The position numbers were made by a program, and so were the translations under genes. Below, piece by piece: positions 7,044 to 7,582 of a stretch of 7,582 nt of DNA. The DNA lies in the NCBI GenBank assembly GCA_004028495.1, contig MTKS01000066.1, positions 1 through 7,582 of the forward strand. The letters run 5' to 3'. Each line of letters starts with the position of its first letter. Within the stretch, counting starts at the first letter, position 1. The stretch comes from Candidatus Electrothrix marina (GTDB lineage: Bacteria > Desulfobacterota > Desulfobulbia > Desulfobulbales > Desulfobulbaceae). The notes under the pieces are model-generated. The model was not told where the DNA came from, searched no databases, and was given only the letters and a program-made list of their open reading frames with translations.

Positions 7044-7090
7044 GACAGGTTATAGGTGATTTTGCGAATTTGAAACCTGTCCCCCTTTTT
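7044..7090 (+). terminator. hairpin with C/T tail, terminator-like
   Basis: GACAGGTT (7044-7051) and AACCTGTC (7074-7081) are perfect 8-bp arms with a 22-base loop, followed directly by CCCC and TTTTT (7082-7090). The long loop and the C-rich start of the tail weaken the case. It could end a transcript covering the stem at 6961-7014. Confidence 0.35.
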
Positions 7091-7124
7091 GCAAAAAAAA
7101 GTTATTACCATTATCTAATAGCGG

Positions 7125-7150
7125 TGAATATTAATTACACATAATATTCA
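7125..7150. repeat. AT-rich inverted repeat
   Basis: TGAATATT (7125-7132) and AATATTCA (7143-7150) are exact reverse complements with a ten-base spacer. This is the form of a dimeric regulator site, but in A/T-rich sequence it may be chance. Confidence 0.3.
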
Positions 7151-7276
7151 GTACCAAAAGATTCTGACACACAGATAATCAAACAATACATCAACCTTAC
7201 ACTGTGAGCGTTTTTTACTCATCCGAAAGACAGGAAAAGGAAGCATGTAAACAGCTGAATTTACGAAAAAATAAAC

Positions 7277-7305
7277 TTGACACGGAACGTAATGTAGCGT
7301 TAAAT
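7277..7305 (+). promoter_or_regulatory. promoter of the candidate small RNA
   Basis: A perfect TTGACA (7277-7282), a 17-base spacer and TTAAAT (7300-7305, four of six). The expected start, six to eight bases later, falls at about 7311-7313, the beginning of the long stem. A TTACG/CGTAA inverted repeat (7261-7265, 7288-7292) flanks the -35 box. Confidence 0.5.
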
Positions 7306-7310
7306 ACAAA

Positions 7311-7387
7311 TGAAGGCAATTAGCAGAACCGGTTGGCCGAGTTTCACAGCAGGGCTTCCGGTCTCCGTTAATTGCCTTCATTTTTTT
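7311..7387 (+). ncRNA. candidate small RNA: long closing stem and T7 tail
   Basis: AAATGAAGGCAATTA (7308-7322) and TAATTGCCTTCATTT (7369-7383) are 15-bp perfect arms; the part inside the predicted transcript closes a ~77-base RNA. The 46-base interior can form ACCGG/CCGGT (7328-7332 with 7358-7362) and a small GCC/GGC helix. Seven T (7381-7387) follow the stem on the plus strand, the layout of an intrinsic terminator, while the minus-strand side has only a broken T-run. With the promoter at 7277-7305 the unit is promoter, start, fully closed RNA and U-tail. No open frame fits it and I do not recognise the family. Alternatives are a terminator of a longer transcript or a miniature inverted-repeat element; no target-site duplication is visible. 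Confidence 0.5.
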
Positions 7388-7497
7388 GTGCAAGAAAGAA
7401 CGATAGTCCTTTGGACGGGCGGAAAATATCAATTAATAAAGGCTCATGTTGTGTTTCAGGGTCTTATTTTGGCATTAGAAGATAAAATAAATGTCAA

Positions 7498-7566
7498 CTA
7501 TTTGAAATTAATAGCAATACCATCAGGGTCACGCACAGTTTGCGCAATGATTCTTGTTTCATAAAA
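7498..7566 (-). pseudogene. possible remnant of a glyoxalase/VOC-family protein C-terminus
   Basis: Minus-strand codons 7566 to 7501, ending in TAG at 7498-7500, read FYETRII followed by TVRDPDGIAINF. The RDPDG.x.I.F ending is a typical C-terminal strand of vicinal-oxygen-chelate proteins such as glyoxalases and extradiol dioxygenases. The same frame has a TGA at 7567-7569, and the other two frames entering from the right edge stop at 7571-7573 and 7575-7577, so no intact gene can enter from the right. It is therefore a decayed or frameshifted gene end, or a chance match over a short stretch. Confidence 0.35.
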
Positions 7567-7582
7567 TCAATTAGTTACCATG

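Larger units (their letters stand above)
6888..7582. other. gene-poor region, about 700 bases
   Basis: Between the reductase promoter and the right edge no reading frame looks like an intact protein gene: frames up to ~94 codons exist but show low complexity, odd residue use and no ribosome sites. The region is A/T-rich from about 7090 to 7310. What it does hold is the structured elements listed separately and a possible VOC remnant at the edge. Bases 7388-7497 show nothing I can support. Confidence 0.6.

Noticed and set aside
7298..7383. Long hairpin as an integron attC site
   Set aside because: GTTAAAT next to the stem matches one core box, but no partner RYYYAAC box is placed correctly, the arms are perfect without the expected extrahelical bases, and no cassette gene or integrase is present.
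7524..7545. GGGTCACGCACAG string like the start of a c-di-GMP-I riboswitch
   Set aside because: The following GGCAAACC core and the rest of the two-helix fold are absent, and the bases are explained as antisense of the VOC-like peptide.
7494..7562. 22-codon minus-strand peptide resembling a signal sequence (MKQESLRKLC, then a hydrophobic run)
   Set aside because: No ribosome site, stops at once after the hydrophobic run, and overlaps in another frame the more meaningful VOC-like peptide.
7310..7564. 84-codon plus-strand frame over the small-RNA candidate
   Set aside because: Its ATG is inside the stem arm with no ribosome site, and it runs through both stem arms and antisense to the VOC-like stretch.
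7567..7569. In-frame TGA in the VOC-like fragment as a selenocysteine codon
   Set aside because: No clear SECIS-type hairpin follows, and VOC proteins are not known to me as selenoproteins; a broken gene is simpler.

Overview
The window carries ordinary bacterial chromosomal genes with a GC content that looks near half by eye. There are no insertion sequences, phage genes, CRISPR arrays, tRNAs or rRNAs. The protein types and their style (an Era with a GPPNAGKST P-loop, a large single-chain RNB exoribonuclease, class I PPK2, CvpA-like membrane protein, an OleD-like reductase) suggest a Gram-negative Desulfobacterota-type bacterium, perhaps Desulfobulbales. That placement is inferred from protein style only and is not proven by any marker here.

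Layout, left to right. Bases 1-434 (minus) hold the N-terminal, coiled-coil part of a gene that runs off the left edge, probably a signalling protein. Bases 567-2576 (minus) encode a 669-residue RNase II/R-family exoribonuclease with all four catalytic aspartates. A divergent control region of about 330 bases follows, with a good promoter for the exoribonuclease and a weaker one for era. Era (2911-3879, plus) is the only plus-strand gene. It converges on a CvpA-family membrane protein gene (3901-4461, minus), with a 6-bp inverted repeat spanning the short gap. Upstream of cvpA lie ppk2 (4581-5495, minus) and an NAD(P)-dependent reductase of the OleD/3-beta-HSD type (5717-6721, minus).

The last ~700 bases (6888-7582) hold no convincing intact protein gene but much secondary-structure potential: a 12-bp stem whose G:U pairs favour a plus-strand RNA, an 8-bp hairpin followed by C/T-rich sequence, an AT-rich palindrome, and a compact unit of promoter, 15-bp perfect stem and T7 tract that looks like a small RNA gene. 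At the right edge a minus-strand fragment resembles the last residues of a glyoxalase/VOC protein, but all three minus-strand frames are closed near the edge, so it is probably a gene remnant.

Functionally the genes do not form one pathway. Era (ribosome assembly) and the exoribonuclease (RNA turnover) share a divergent control region and both act in RNA metabolism. PPK2 (polyphosphate and nucleotide balance) and CvpA (envelope) are separated by a promoter whose -10 box is the loop of a perfect 9-bp palindrome, so cvpA probably has its own control. The most interesting item is the candidate small RNA at about 7311-7387.
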